Of a stretch of 64,000 nt of DNA, positions 63,949 to 64,000 are shown piece by piece. A program made the position numbers and the translations under genes. Below the pieces are notes generated by a model that saw only the letters and a program-made list of their open reading frames with translations, was not told where the DNA came from and did no database searches. The DNA lies in assembly GCA_031771865.1 (NCBI GenBank), contig JASISA010000001.1, positions 806,001 to 870,000 of the forward strand, given 5' to 3'. Position 1 is the first letter of the stretch, and each line of letters starts with the position of its first letter. This DNA is from Nothophaeocryptopus gaeumannii. Taxonomy: Eukaryota; Ascomycota; Dothideomycetes; Mycosphaerellales; Mycosphaerellaceae.

Positions 63949-64000
63949 AGGCTTTCAATCATGTATCGAGCTTTTGCATTCTGTCCTTCAATGTTGGTTT

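Noticed and set aside
1..64000. CRISPR arrays, prophages, bacterial operons
   Set aside because: The window is eukaryotic with spliced genes; no direct-repeat/spacer arrays were seen.

Overview
The window looks like a filamentous ascomycete (Pezizomycotina) chromosome segment. The genes carry short introns (mostly 49-75 nt) with GT..AG ends and CTRAY-type branch sites. An old retroelement shows C-to-T decay at CpA, as expected from repeat-induced point mutation (RIP). Families include UstYa, a fungal SLATT protein, an ascomycete laccase, ORC6, TUP1 and a HAL4/SAT4-type kinase. A dothideomycete is plausible, but that is only an impression.

Positions 1-5.9 kb: a LINE remnant, then a probable ribosomally made peptide (RiPP) locus of the dikaritin type. 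It has a 109-aa secreted precursor on the minus strand with two identical 24-residue repeats bounded by Lys-Arg, and an intact five-exon UstYa-type oxidase on the plus strand with both HxxHC motifs. A decayed pogo-type transposase lies between them, and an acyl-CoA thioesterase fragment follows. The repeat core contains F-x-Y-x-G-Y, the spacing seen in asperipin-2a, whose cluster also uses a single UstYa-type enzyme. This is the most interesting system in the window.

Positions 5.9-15.5 kb: a transposon nest. It holds a segment bounded by a 14-bp direct repeat, a RIP-riddled Gag frame, a solo LTR, another Gag fragment, and a 6.4-kb Ty3/Gypsy chromovirus on the minus strand. The chromovirus has chromodomain, PPT, a possible self-priming PBS and an ATGA gag/pol junction. 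Its two LTRs share R-U5 exactly but differ in U3. A second pogo-type transposase start lies at its right edge.

Positions 15.9-29.2 kb: accessory genes. These are a multi-pass membrane protein, a Baeyer-Villiger-type flavin monooxygenase with two cupin genes, a SLATT-domain membrane protein, and several lineage-specific membrane or unknown proteins, two of which look like distant paralogues.

Positions 30.2-44.2 kb: core genes, namely ribosomal protein uL4, an NmrA-like reductase, ERF4, ORC6 and TUP1. Between ERF4 and ORC6 sits a run of four small single-pass membrane proteins rich in Pro/Tyr motifs.

Positions 46-64 kb: an unrecognised three-exon gene, an AZF1-like C2H2 factor, a laccase, mitochondrial SSB (RIM1), a HAL4/SAT4-type kinase and a small Gly/Cys-rich protein with a dual-lipidation N-terminus. 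Wide intergenic stretches separate them. Exon boundaries were deduced by eye from splice signals and reading-frame continuity.
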